DNA of 64,000 nt from Elusimicrobiota bacterium (GTDB taxonomy: Bacteria > Elusimicrobiota > Elusimicrobia > UBA1565 > UBA9628). Numbering within the stretch: position 1 is the first letter of the stretch; every line of letters starts with the position of its first letter. The notes beneath the pieces were generated by a model. That model had not been told where the DNA came from. It was given only the letters and a program-made list of their open reading frames with translations, and did no database searches. The DNA is taken from contig JACPOW010000099.1 in the NCBI GenBank assembly GCA_016191335.1, forward strand, positions 3,541 to 67,540. Reading direction: 5' to 3'. The translations under genes and the position numbers were made by a program. Of the stretch, positions 36,393 to 45,446 are shown piece by piece.

Positions 36393-37955
36393 ATGAAGAT
36401 GTCCCTTAAGAGGATGTCCTTCCTGGCGGTCGCCGCCCTCCTGGCGGCGGGCCCGCTGTCCGCCCAGACCCGGCTCGGGGCGCTCGGGGAAGCCGGCGCC
36501 AACGGCGCCTCCGGCGTCTCCGTCAACTCGACCTTGTCGGGCCCCGCGGCTCCCGCGTTCTCCCCGTCCCTGACCGCGGCCTCGCTGAACCCGTCCTTGG
36601 CCGCCCCGGCGCCCGCGGCCGCTCCTTCGGCGAAGCCGGCCTCGGCCGTCGCCGCCGCGAAGCCCGTCGCGCCGGTCCCCGCCGCGCTGCCCAAGAACGA
36701 GGCGGTCCGCGCCACGCTCGAGGCCCTGGCGCCCGAGAAGCTCGAGAGGATCTCCGGCGAGTCGGCCAAGGCCCTGTCGGGTCGCCTCCTCGGCCTCGAG
36801 GAAGGCCGCGCCGACTCCGCCGAAGCCGTCTCCGGCCGCTTCGCGGCCTCCGCCCCCGACCTCGATCCATCGTCGGACCGCGGCGTCGAGCCGGCGCACG
36901 AGCCGCGCGCCCCCGAGCCCGCGCGTCCGACCTACGGCCTGCGCCGGACCCTCGCCGACCAGTTCCATCACGCCCGACTCCTGGCGCAGAACTACTACTG
37001 GTACTCGGTCACGCACATCATCGACATGTACCCGGCCTACCAGCAGCGCTGGGACGAAGCGAAGGCGAAGGGCGCGGCCAACGTGTCCCGTCCGCGCGCG
37101 TTCTTCGCCCACATGCGCATCGCCGCGGGAAGCGGCCGCTTCTACGTCCTCGGCGCCGCCCCGCTCGAGGACGACGCCGTGATCTCGACCTTCCGAGCCG
37201 ACCTCCTCCGCTGGTTCGACGCCCCGGGCGTGATCGGCCCTCGCGAGCTCGAGGCGTTCGACGCCTTCACCGCCCGCGCGAAATCCTACAACGCCGAGCG
37301 CCGCGCGCCCTCGAACATGCGCAAGCACATCCGCGACGCCCTGCTCAAAGCCGCGACGATGGAGCCGTCCCGGATCGCCGCGTTCTTCGACTCGCTTCTC
37401 GTCGAGGAGACCGCCCGCGAGACCGCCGATTTCCAGAACAAGGGCGCGCAGAAGCGCATCCTCGACGCGTTCAAGAAGGAGATGATGGATACCCTCGCGG
37501 AGGAGCCGGAGGGCGCGACCGGCCGCATCCGCGCGGCCATCCTCCTCGGCAGCTTCGCCACCGGCTCGGCCGGCCCCAAGAGCGATTTCGACGTCGAGCT
37601 CCTGACCGACGGCGGCAGCAACGCCCGCTCGGTGGCCTTCATCAAGCGCCTGACCGGCCGCTGGATCGCCACGGGCCACCACGCGCGCAACCCGGTCACC
37701 GTCCACGATTTCCCGTCCACCCCGACGCGCGGCATCATCGACCTCGTCCACACCGGCGACTACATCGTGATCTCCCTCGACCCCGCGCTCGAGGCCGAAC
37801 TGCAGCGCAAGCCCGGCGAATACGCGCCGCGCATGGTCCGCAAGGACAGCCTGCGCGGGAAGGTCAACCGCGCGGTGCAGTACGGCGTGATCGTCGCCTC
37901 GACCTACATCGGCCAGCTCAAGGCCCGCTACGGCGCGGCCTCCTCCCGCCGCTAA
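36393..37955 (+). CDS. Exported protein with nucleotidyltransferase-fold motif, Ala/Pro-rich N-terminal linker
   Basis: Signal peptide MKMSLKRMSFLAVAALLAAGPLSAQ; NTase signature LLGSFATGSAGPKSDFDVELL; further 'TVHDFPSTPTRGIIDLV'. Confidence 0.75.
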   Translation: MKMSLKRMSFLAVAALLAAGPLSAQTRLGALGEAGANGASGVSVNSTLSGPAAPAFSPSLTAASLNPSLAAPAPAAAPSAKPASAVAAAKPVAPVPAALPKNEAVRATLEALAPEKLERISGESAKALSGRLLGLEEGRADSAEAVSGRFAASAPDLDPSSDRGVEPAHEPRAPEPARPTYGLRRTLADQFHHARLLAQNYYWYSVTHIIDMYPAYQQRWDEAKAKGAANVSRPRAFFAHMRIAAGSGRFYVLGAAPLEDDAVISTFRADLLRWFDAPGVIGPRELEAFDAFTARAKSYNAERRAPSNMRKHIRDALLKAATMEPSRIAAFFDSLLVEETARETADFQNKGAQKRILDAFKKEMMDTLAEEPEGATGRIRAAILLGSFATGSAGPKSDFDVELLTDGGSNARSVAFIKRLTGRWIATGHHARNPVTVHDFPSTPTRGIIDLVHTGDYIVISLDPALEAELQRKPGEYAPRMVRKDSLRGKVNRAVQYGVIVASTYIGQLKARYGAASSRR

Positions 37956-37972
37956 GCGCTATACTGTCCCCG

Positions 37973-38251
37973 ATGAAAGGGAAGATCTGGGAGCTGGGGC
38001 CGTTCGTCCTCGCCGTCCTCGTCGGCCTGTATTTCGTCGTCGACCACTTCCGCCGCGCGCAGCCCGACCCCGTCCTGGCCTCCGCCCCGGGCCGCCCCCT
38101 GACCGGCTCGACGCCGCGTCCCAGCACCGGCCCCGGCGATCCGACGCGGCCCGAGGACTTCCTTCCCGATCCGGACTCGAAGCCGGATCCCCACAGCCTC
38201 CCCGACCCGTCCTTGTCCACGGCGACGCGCGTCGCGCCGGCCAAGCGCTAG
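37973..38251 (+). CDS. Small single-pass membrane/secreted hypothetical protein, Pro-rich
   Basis: MKGKIWELGPFVLAVLVGLYFVVDHFRRAQPDP, preceded by TATACT-N7. Confidence 0.6.
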   Translation: MKGKIWELGPFVLAVLVGLYFVVDHFRRAQPDPVLASAPGRPLTGSTPRPSTGPGDPTRPEDFLPDPDSKPDPHSLPDPSLSTATRVAPAKR

Positions 38252-38262
38252 CCGGAAACGAA

Positions 38263-38293
38263 GGAGCCCCCCGCGCCGAGAGCGGGAGGCTCC
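38263..38293. terminator. Hairpin between convergent genes: GGAGCCCCCCGC-gccgaga-GCGGGAGGCTCC
   Basis: 12-bp arms with one mismatch, located between stops at 38251 and 38314. Confidence 0.7.
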
Positions 38294-38313
38294 AATACGC
38301 TTCGTGGCTTCCG

Positions 38314-39423
38314 TTACTGGACGCCCGTCTCCTTTTGCTCGAGGAGAGTGTGGATCCTCTCCAGGCCTCCCGTCAGCTCGGCCTTCAGCACCGGCTCCGT
38401 CTCCACCTGCAGCCGGCCCGCCAGCAAGGTCTCTCCTTGCTTCGCGTCGACGATCTTCGCGACGACCGCCTTCTTCACGGCGACCGCCGCGTAACGGCGC
38501 GTGTCGGGGTCCTGGCTCTGCAGGCCTTTTTCGACGTGCGTCATCCCCGTCTTCACCAGGACCGGCCGCGTCGCCATCGCCATCATCCCCCGGCGGAAGG
38601 AGGCTTTGTCCGCGGACTTGAGGTGCTCGTCGAGCAGCGCCGGGCTGAGCCACGGCAGCTTGCCCGCGCTGTCGATCATGCCGACCGCTTCGAGGCGCTC
38701 CAGGATCCTCCCGACGAGCTCGGGGTCGCGGTAGTCCTGAAGGGAGATCGCGCAGCCGGCGATGAGCTTGGCGCTGTCGGTCGAGGTCATCATGGTCACG
38801 AGGACCTCCTTGGCCTTGACGCCGCCGGTGCGGCGCAGGACGCCGGGGAGCATGGAGTCGGGCACGAGGCCCTTCTCCCCGAGCTCCTTGACCTTCGCGT
38901 AGACGACGGAGCCGCGCACGCCGAGCGGCGAGCCGACGCGCTTGAGCGCCTCGAGGCGGACCTCGACCGGACCCTCCTCGAGAGCCTTGAGGACGAAGTC
39001 GCGGCTGGTGCGGCCGGGCACGCGGGCGGCGAGGAAGCCGACCGCGCGCCGGCGCAGCTCGAGGTCCTCCGCGTCTCCGTCGCCGGTCTTCTCGAGCACG
39101 GAGACGACGGCCTTGGCCAGGCTCTCGGCGGTGACGGGGTCGAGCTCCTCGCCGTCGAACTCGGGGGATTCGAGCGACGCGAGGAGGCTGCCGAGATGGA
39201 CGCGCTTGTCGGCCTCCGCGGCGGCTTCCGCGCCGGAGAGGTAGGCGCCGATCGCGGCGTCGACGGTGCGCTCCGGGCGGGTCTCGAACTGGATCTTGGG
39301 ACGGTAGCTCTTCTCGGGCGCGGGGGTCCCGGCGAGCTTCGCGAGTTCGGTGTACTTCTGACCGAGGCCCGCGGCGACGAGGGCGACGAGGGAGGCTCCG
39401 GCGACGGCTTCGAGGCGGTTCAT
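38314..39423 (-). CDS. HEAT-repeat-like membrane-anchored hypothetical protein
   Basis: MNRLEAVAGASLVALVAAGLGQKYTELAKL; alpha-helical repeats 'DFVLKALEEGPVEVRLEALKRVGSPLGVRGSVVYAKVKELGEKG'. Confidence 0.65.
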   Translation of the reverse strand: MNRLEAVAGASLVALVAAGLGQKYTELAKLAGTPAPEKSYRPKIQFETRPERTVDAAIGAYLSGAEAAAEADKRVHLGSLLASLESPEFDGEELDPVTAESLAKAVVSVLEKTGDGDAEDLELRRRAVGFLAARVPGRTSRDFVLKALEEGPVEVRLEALKRVGSPLGVRGSVVYAKVKELGEKGLVPDSMLPGVLRRTGGVKAKEVLVTMMTSTDSAKLIAGCAISLQDYRDPELVGRILERLEAVGMIDSAGKLPWLSPALLDEHLKSADKASFRRGMMAMATRPVLVKTGMTHVEKGLQSQDPDTRRYAAVAVKKAVVAKIVDAKQGETLLAGRLQVETEPVLKAELTGGLERIHTLLEQKETGVQ

Positions 39424-39529
39424 AAAGCTTTTCTCCGGACGCTTCGGGCCTCTGATGCGGAGCGGGCCTGCGTCCGGGGATGATACGCCCGTCGTGAGCG
39501 GAAGCTTACATGCGATAATATACTTAGCG

Positions 39530-41491
39530 GTGCCTCCTTCTCCTCCCTTCCGACCCGATCCCCGGTTCCTGCCCATGACGCGCGCCGAGATGGAGGCGCG
39601 CGGCTGGGACGCGGTGGACATCGTCTTCGTCACCGGCGACGCCTACATCGACCATTACTCGTTCGCGATGGCCCTGCTCGGGCGGGTCCTCGACGCCGCG
39701 GGCTTCCGCGTGGCCGTCCTCTCCCAGCCGGATTGGCGCAGCGCCGAGCCGTGGCGGACCTTCGGCCGTCCGCGCCTGTTCTTCGCGATCTCCGCGGGGA
39801 ACATGGACTCGATGATCAACCACTACACGGCCAACAAGAAGGTGCGCAACGACGACGCCTATTCGCCGGGAGGCAAGATCGGCCTCCGCCCGGACCGGGC
39901 CACCGTTCCGTACTGCCAGCGAGCCCGCGAGGCCTTCCCGGGCGTTCCGGTGATCGCGGGAGGCGTCGAGGCCTCTCTCCGTCGTTTGGCCCACTACGAT
40001 TACTGGTCCGATTCGGTGCGCCCTTCCGTTCTCCTCGATTCGAAGGCCGATCTCGTGGCGTACGGCATGGGCGAGGAGTCCATCGTCGAGATCGCCAAGC
40101 GCCTGCAAGCCGGAAAGACGGTCAAGGATTGCCGCGACCTGCGCGGCGTGGCGTACTTCCTCGGCGCTTCGGAGACCGCGCCCTCCGGCCCGGAGGTCGT
40201 CGCGCTGCCGAGCTTCGAGCAGGTGAAGGAATCGAAGGACTCCTTCCTCGAGATGGCGCGCCTCTCCCACCACGAGACGAGCCCGTTCAACGCCAAGACC
40301 CTCGTCCAGAAGCACGCGGCCCGGACCGTCGTCGTCACCCCGCCCCAGCTTCCGGTGACGCAGGAGCGGATGGACTACTATTACGGGCTGCCCTACACCC
40401 GCCGCGCGCATCCCGCTTACGCGGGATGCACCATACCCGCGTGGGAGATGATCAAGGACTCGGTCACCATCATGCGGGGCTGCTTCGGCGGCTGCACCTT
40501 CTGCTCCATCACGGCCCACCAGGGCCGGACCATACAATCCCGTTCTGAGGACTCCGTCCTCAGCGAACTTAATATGATCGCGCGCGACCCGGAGTTCAAG
40601 GGCGTCATCTCCGACATCGGCGGCCCGACGGCCAACATGTACAAGATGCGCTGCACCAAGCCCGAGATCGAGAAGATCTGCAAGCGCCTGTCCTGCGTGC
40701 ATCCCGTCGTGTGCAAGTGCCTCGGCACCGACCACGGGCCGCTCGTGGGATTGATGAAGAAGTCCCGGGAGATCCCCGGGATCAAGAAGGTGTTCGTCGC
40801 CTCCGGCATCCGCATGGACCTCGCCCGGCTGTCGCCCGAGTACATGACCGAGCTGACCACCCATCACGTCAGCGGCCGCATGAAGGTCGCCCCCGAGCAC
40901 GTCGACCCGAAGGTCCTCGAGCTGATGAAGAAGCCGCGCCACGACACCTTCGAGGACTTCGCCAGGAAGTTCGACGCGGAGAGCAAGAAGGCCGGCAAGA
41001 AGCAGTTCCTCGTCCCCTACTTCATCTCGAGCCACCCCGGCTCCGACCTCAAGGCCATGATCGCGCTCGCCGTCTTCCTGAAGAAGCACGGCTACAAGCC
41101 CGACCAGGTCCAGGACTTCATCCCCGCGCCCCACGACCTGGCCACCGCGATGTACTACACGGGGCGCGACCCCCTGACCGGCCTGGCCATGCCCGTCGCC
41201 AAGGGCATGCGCGACCGCCGCCTGCAGCGGGCCTTGCTCCAGTTCTTCAAGCCGGAGAACTACTTCGAGGTGCGCGAGGCCCTGCTCGCGGCCGGGCGCA
41301 AGGACCTGATCGGCTCCGGCTGCGACTGCCTCATCGGGACGAACCCGCCGAAGGAGGCGCTGATCGCCCGCCGCGAGCGTTCCGAGAAGGATTTCCACGA
41401 GCACACCCACATGAAGGACAAGCCGAAAGCCCCCAAAGCGGGCTACCGGCCGCAGCGCTCCACCTGGGGGCGAAGGGAAGGTAAGCGATGA
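39530..41491 (+). CDS. ygiQ: YgiQ family radical SAM protein
   Basis: LPMTRAEMEARGWDAVDIVFVTGDAYIDHYSFAMALLGRVLDAAGFRVAVLSQPDW...GCFGGCTFCSITAHQGRTIQSRSEDSVL...RMKVAPEHVDPKVLELMKKP. Confidence 0.94.
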   Translation: MPPSPPFRPDPRFLPMTRAEMEARGWDAVDIVFVTGDAYIDHYSFAMALLGRVLDAAGFRVAVLSQPDWRSAEPWRTFGRPRLFFAISAGNMDSMINHYTANKKVRNDDAYSPGGKIGLRPDRATVPYCQRAREAFPGVPVIAGGVEASLRRLAHYDYWSDSVRPSVLLDSKADLVAYGMGEESIVEIAKRLQAGKTVKDCRDLRGVAYFLGASETAPSGPEVVALPSFEQVKESKDSFLEMARLSHHETSPFNAKTLVQKHAARTVVVTPPQLPVTQERMDYYYGLPYTRRAHPAYAGCTIPAWEMIKDSVTIMRGCFGGCTFCSITAHQGRTIQSRSEDSVLSELNMIARDPEFKGVISDIGGPTANMYKMRCTKPEIEKICKRLSCVHPVVCKCLGTDHGPLVGLMKKSREIPGIKKVFVASGIRMDLARLSPEYMTELTTHHVSGRMKVAPEHVDPKVLELMKKPRHDTFEDFARKFDAESKKAGKKQFLVPYFISSHPGSDLKAMIALAVFLKKHGYKPDQVQDFIPAPHDLATAMYYTGRDPLTGLAMPVAKGMRDRRLQRALLQFFKPENYFEVREALLAAGRKDLIGSGCDCLIGTNPPKEALIARRERSEKDFHEHTHMKDKPKAPKAGYRPQRSTWGRREGKR

Positions 41492-42174
41492 TGCAGAAGC
41501 CGCGGCTCGTCCGTTTCGGTAATCTCGACGCGATCGAAGTCCCCAACTCGGACGCGAACGCGCTCGCCGTGATCTGCCTTCACGGCTACGGCGCCGACAT
41601 GCGCGACCTGGCGCCGCTCGCGCAGGAGCTCGAGACGAAGCGGCCGGTCACCTGGTTCTTTCCCGACGCGCCCGAGGTCCTGGACTGGGGCGGCCGGGCC
41701 TGGTTCCCGATCGACGTCGCCGCCTTCGAGGAGGCGCAGCGGACCGGCACGCCGCGCGACCTCTCCCTGCGCGAGCCCCCGGGGCTCGAGTGGGCGCGCG
41801 AGGAACTGCAGCGCTTCATCGCCGGGCTCGAGCTTCCGTGGGAACGGATCGTGCTGATGGGCTTCTCCCAGGGCGCGATGCTCGCCGTGGACCTGGCGCT
41901 GCGCGCCGAGAGCGCGCCCGCGGGCGTCGTGATCCTCTCCGGGACCCTAGTGGACAAGGCCAAGACCGCCGAGCTCGCGCCGGCGAAGAAGGGCATGCCT
42001 TTCTTCCAGTCGCACGGCTCGGTGGATCCCATCCTCGGCTTCGCGCAGGCGCGCGCGCTCGAGAAGGTCCTCGTCGAGGCGGGCTGGCGGGGCCAGCTGC
42101 GCCGCTTCGAGGGCGGCCACGCGATCCCGGCGGAGACGCTCGAGGGCCTGACGGCCTGGCTCGAGAAAAGATGA
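41488..42174 (+). CDS. Alpha/beta hydrolase (phospholipase/carboxylesterase family)
   Basis: AVICLHGYGADMRDLAPLA, VLMGFSQGAMLAVDLAL, FQSHGSVDPILGF, FEGGHAIP. Confidence 0.88.
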   Translation: MMQKPRLVRFGNLDAIEVPNSDANALAVICLHGYGADMRDLAPLAQELETKRPVTWFFPDAPEVLDWGGRAWFPIDVAAFEEAQRTGTPRDLSLREPPGLEWAREELQRFIAGLELPWERIVLMGFSQGAMLAVDLALRAESAPAGVVILSGTLVDKAKTAELAPAKKGMPFFQSHGSVDPILGFAQARALEKVLVEAGWRGQLRRFEGGHAIPAETLEGLTAWLEKR

Positions 42175-42920
42175 GCGGCTGGGCGAAGCAGTTCTTCCGC
42201 GCGCCTGTGTTCACGCCCGGCGCTCCCGAGGCGCTGGCCGCCGCGCCGATGGAGGCCGCGGCCGCCTGGCGCGCGCTGGGCCTTAAGCCCGGCTCGCGCC
42301 TGCTCGACCTCGCCTGCGGCACGGGGCGGCACTCGGTCCTCCTGGCCAAGCGCGGGGCCTTCGTCGTCGGTGTGGACAAGACCGAGGCCTACCTCAAGGA
42401 GGCGCGCGCCAACGCCCGCGGCCTCAAGAACTGCCTGTACGCGCGCGGCGACATGCGCCGCCTGCCGTTCAAGGGGGAGTTCGACGCGGCGATGAACCTG
42501 TGGACGAGCTTCGGCTATTTCGCCAAGGCCTCGGACGACCTCAAGGCGCTCAAGGGCGTGGCGCGGGCGCTCAAGCCCGGCGGCCTGTTCCTCATCGACC
42601 TCATCGATTTCGCCTGGGTCAAGAAGCACGGCTCGCGCCGCCGCTGGGACCGGCGCGCCGACGGGGCGTATCTCCTGCAGGACGCGGTCTGGGTCGAGGG
42701 CCGAGACCCGCGGGTGATCAACGCCTGGATCATCCTGCGCCCCGGCAAGCCCGAGCTGCGCTCGCGCTTCGTCGTGCGCGGCTACGACAAGCCCCGGCTG
42801 TACGCGGTCCTGCGCCGCGCGAGCCTCGAGCCGGTCAAGTCCTGGCACGGCCTCGGCGCGCTCGGGCGGCTCAAATCCAGCGGACGCCTCGTCGTCTTGG
42901 CCCGTAAACCGGCGCGCTGA
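42171..42920 (+). CDS. Class I SAM-dependent methyltransferase
   Basis: GSRLLDLACGTGRHSVLLAKRGAFVVGVDKTEAYLKEARANA...DAAMNLWTSFGYFAKASDDLKALKGVARALKPGGLFLIDLI. ATG overlaps the upstream stop. Confidence 0.88.
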   Translation: MSGWAKQFFRAPVFTPGAPEALAAAPMEAAAAWRALGLKPGSRLLDLACGTGRHSVLLAKRGAFVVGVDKTEAYLKEARANARGLKNCLYARGDMRRLPFKGEFDAAMNLWTSFGYFAKASDDLKALKGVARALKPGGLFLIDLIDFAWVKKHGSRRRWDRRADGAYLLQDAVWVEGRDPRVINAWIILRPGKPELRSRFVVRGYDKPRLYAVLRRASLEPVKSWHGLGALGRLKSSGRLVVLARKPAR

Positions 42921-42936
42921 CAGCGAGCTGCCGCGC

Positions 42937-42964
42937 CGTGAACTCGCACCGGTGCGAGTTCACG
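42937..42964. repeat. Perfect 28-bp palindrome CGTGAACTCGCACC|GGTGCGAGTTCACG
   Basis: Direct reading; lies in the intergenic region upstream of the NmrA-like gene. Confidence 0.9.
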
Positions 42965-43062
42965 CGGCGTCACGAGACGTTTACCGGCTCGCCATTCCAC
43001 CACGGCCGCCGATGAGCCATCATGATCACCGGCGACGAACTCGACTCGGTCGCGGGAGGGGT

Positions 43063-43938
43063 ATGGCCATGAAAACGATAGCGGTGACGGGCGCGACCGG
43101 GCACGTCGGGAAGGCGATCGTGACGAGGCTCAAGCAGGCCGGACACGAGGTCCGCAAGGTCTCCCGGAGCTCGGGGGTGCCCGACGAGGACCTCATCGCC
43201 CTGACGAACGCGTTCAACGGCGCGGACGCCGTCTTCCTCATGATACCGCCCGACTTCAAGGCCCCCAGCCTGCGCAAGCGCAGCGACGAGCTCGGCGCGA
43301 AGCTGGCCACCGCGGTGAAGGCGGCGGGCGTGCGCCGCGTCGTCTTCCTGAGCAGCCTGAACGCCCATCTGCAGGCCGGCACGGGTCCCATCCTCGGACT
43401 GCACGACATGGAGGAGCGGCTCAACGCCCTGGACATCCCGGAGCTGGTCCATCTGCGGCCGGCGTATTTCATGGAGAACCATCTCGGGGGGGTGGAGTTC
43501 ATCTCGCACAACGGCCGCTACGCGACGGCGCTGCGGCCGGACATCGCCATCCCGATGATCGCGACCTTGGACATCGCGACCAAGGCCGCGGAGCTGCTGG
43601 TCGAGGAGCCGTTCCGCCAGCCGCGCGTCCGGGAGCTGCTGGGCCCGCGCGAGTACACGATGAAGGAGACGGCCCGCATCCTGGGCCAGGCGATCGGCAA
43701 GCCGGACCTCCCCTACGCGCAGCTGTCCTATGACGAGGCCCGCCAGGCCATGTTCGACCTGGGGCTGACGGAGGGCTACGCCGACGCGATGATCGAGCTC
43801 AGCCGGCACATGAACGAGACCTTGATCCAGGGCACCGAGGTCCGCTCGCCGATGAACACGACGCCGACGACGCTCGAGCATTTCGCCCAGGCGGTGTTCC
43901 GCCCGGCGTACGAGCAGGCGGCGGCCGTCGCGCGCTGA
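43063..43938 (+). CDS. NmrA-like NAD(P)-binding family protein
   Basis: MKTIAVTGATGHVGKAIVTRLKQAGHEVRKVSR...AVKAAGVRRVVFLSSLNAHLQAGTGPILGLHDMEERL...LRPAYFMENHL. SD GGGAGGGG. Confidence 0.88.
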   Translation: MAMKTIAVTGATGHVGKAIVTRLKQAGHEVRKVSRSSGVPDEDLIALTNAFNGADAVFLMIPPDFKAPSLRKRSDELGAKLATAVKAAGVRRVVFLSSLNAHLQAGTGPILGLHDMEERLNALDIPELVHLRPAYFMENHLGGVEFISHNGRYATALRPDIAIPMIATLDIATKAAELLVEEPFRQPRVRELLGPREYTMKETARILGQAIGKPDLPYAQLSYDEARQAMFDLGLTEGYADAMIELSRHMNETLIQGTEVRSPMNTTPTTLEHFAQAVFRPAYEQAAAVAR

Positions 43939-43944
43939 GGGGGC

Positions 43945-44757
43945 TTAAGGAAGGAGCGCGGGGGCCGGCGCGGCGAGGAACGCCGCGATCTGCGCCTTGA
44001 CCGAGGCGTCGGTCTCGAGCCCGGCGAGGGCGGCGAGCAGGGCGGCGACGCGCTCGAGCGCCGCGCCCTCCCCGTTGGCGGCGCGGTTGCGCGCGGAGTG
44101 CCAGACGACGGCGATCCAGAGCGAGCGGGCGGCGGGGAGGCCGCTCGCGGAGAACGCCCCCGGGTCGGCCTCCATGGGGACGAGAGCGCGCGCGTCGAGC
44201 GCGGCGACGAGGTCGGGCCGGCGGCGCGGGAGGTCCTCGCGCGAACGGACGAACGCGTCGAGGGCGACGAGCGCCGTGACCCGCTCCTCGTCCGTGAGCG
44301 TCGCGGCGAGAAGGTCGAGCAGGACGGTCTGCGCCCGCTCCTCGGAGGCGGCGGGCAGGTCGTGCGTCGCCGGGGCCAGGCCGCGCAGCGCGAACACCCG
44401 GTAGGCGGGAAGGCGCGTCGAATCGAGCAGGGCGGCGACCGCGGCGGCGCGGGCGGCCGCGTCGCCGACGACGGGCACGGCGTAGCCGAGGTAGAGCAGC
44501 GCCTTCGCGCGGACGGCGGGCGCCTCGGCGGGAGAGACGGCGGCGGCGCGGATCGCCTCGAGGGCTTTCGCGCGGCGGGCCTGGGGCGCGAGCGGCAGGG
44601 AGCCGTGCAGGGCCTCGAGCGCGGCGAGCTTCTCCGCCGGAGAGGCCGCTCGGGCGAGGACCGAGAGGGGGTCCTCGGCGGGCCGGGCGGCGGCGCGGAC
44701 CTCGACGAAGGCGGACTCGAGCGTGACCGGGGGCAAGGCGGGGGCCGGGGCGAACAT
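43945..44757 (-). CDS. Ala-rich alpha-helical repeat (HEAT-like) hypothetical protein
   Basis: MFAPAPALPPVTLESAFVEVRAAARPAEDPLSVLARAASPAEKLAALEALHGSL; helical repeat pattern. Confidence 0.6.
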   Translation of the reverse strand: MFAPAPALPPVTLESAFVEVRAAARPAEDPLSVLARAASPAEKLAALEALHGSLPLAPQARRAKALEAIRAAAVSPAEAPAVRAKALLYLGYAVPVVGDAAARAAAVAALLDSTRLPAYRVFALRGLAPATHDLPAASEERAQTVLLDLLAATLTDEERVTALVALDAFVRSREDLPRRRPDLVAALDARALVPMEADPGAFSASGLPAARSLWIAVVWHSARNRAANGEGAALERVAALLAALAGLETDASVKAQIAAFLAAPAPALLP

Positions 44758-44777
44758 GGAGGCTATTCTAGCAAGGA

Positions 44778-45446
44778 CTACCGGCCGCCGAGCGTGACAT
44801 CCGCGTACCAGGCCTCGGCGGCCCCGCCGGTGTCGTCGGCGTCGGTCATCAGCGCGATCCCCGCGTACGGAGGCGGGTCCGAGCCGAACAGCCGCCGGTA
44901 GTCCTCGAGCACGTCGCGCTCCTCGGAGCGCCACTCGCCGGCGGCGGAGTCTCCCGAGCGCACGGCGACCATCCTCACCCGGTCCGTGTACGGGCTCGGC
45001 GCGGACTCCCCGGCGGCCAGCTTGTTGGCCCAGATGTATGCGATCGCGTCGTGCGGGGGATATTCGCCCCGGAGCGCCTTGACCGACGCGTACTTGAGGC
45101 GCGTCGCGAGCCCGACCCGCGAGGGCTCGTACTCGAAGGTGACGTATACGCGCGCGGCGTAGTCGTCCCCGGCTTTGGACCTCTCGTCTCCCTTCGGGAG
45201 GGTGCCGGCGATCTTCCAGCGCCAGCGCAGGACGGGCGCGTCCGCGACCGCGCCCCGGTGGCGGTAGACGAGCCCCGAGGCGGAGCCCGCGGCGCGGGCG
45301 TGGACGGCTCCGGAGGACGGGCTCCACTCGTAGGCGGTGTGCGCCTTGATCCTGGGGAAAGCCAGGGGCGCCCAGCGCTCCGGCAGGCCGTTCGGGGCGA
45401 CGGCGGAGGCCGTGGAGAGCAGGACCAGCAGCGCGGCCGGGCTCAC
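44778..45446 (-). CDS. DUF3047-like secreted protein
   Basis: SASGLVYRHRGAVADAPVLRWRWKIAGTLPKGDERSKAGDDYAARVYVTFEYEP...YIWANKLAAGESAPSPYTDRVRMVAVRSGDSAAGEWRSEERDVLEDYRRLFG. GTG start overlaps the upstream stop. Confidence 0.75.
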   Translation of the reverse strand: MSPAALLVLLSTASAVAPNGLPERWAPLAFPRIKAHTAYEWSPSSGAVHARAAGSASGLVYRHRGAVADAPVLRWRWKIAGTLPKGDERSKAGDDYAARVYVTFEYEPSRVGLATRLKYASVKALRGEYPPHDAIAYIWANKLAAGESAPSPYTDRVRMVAVRSGDSAAGEWRSEERDVLEDYRRLFGSDPPPYAGIALMTDADDTGGAAEAWYADVTLGGR

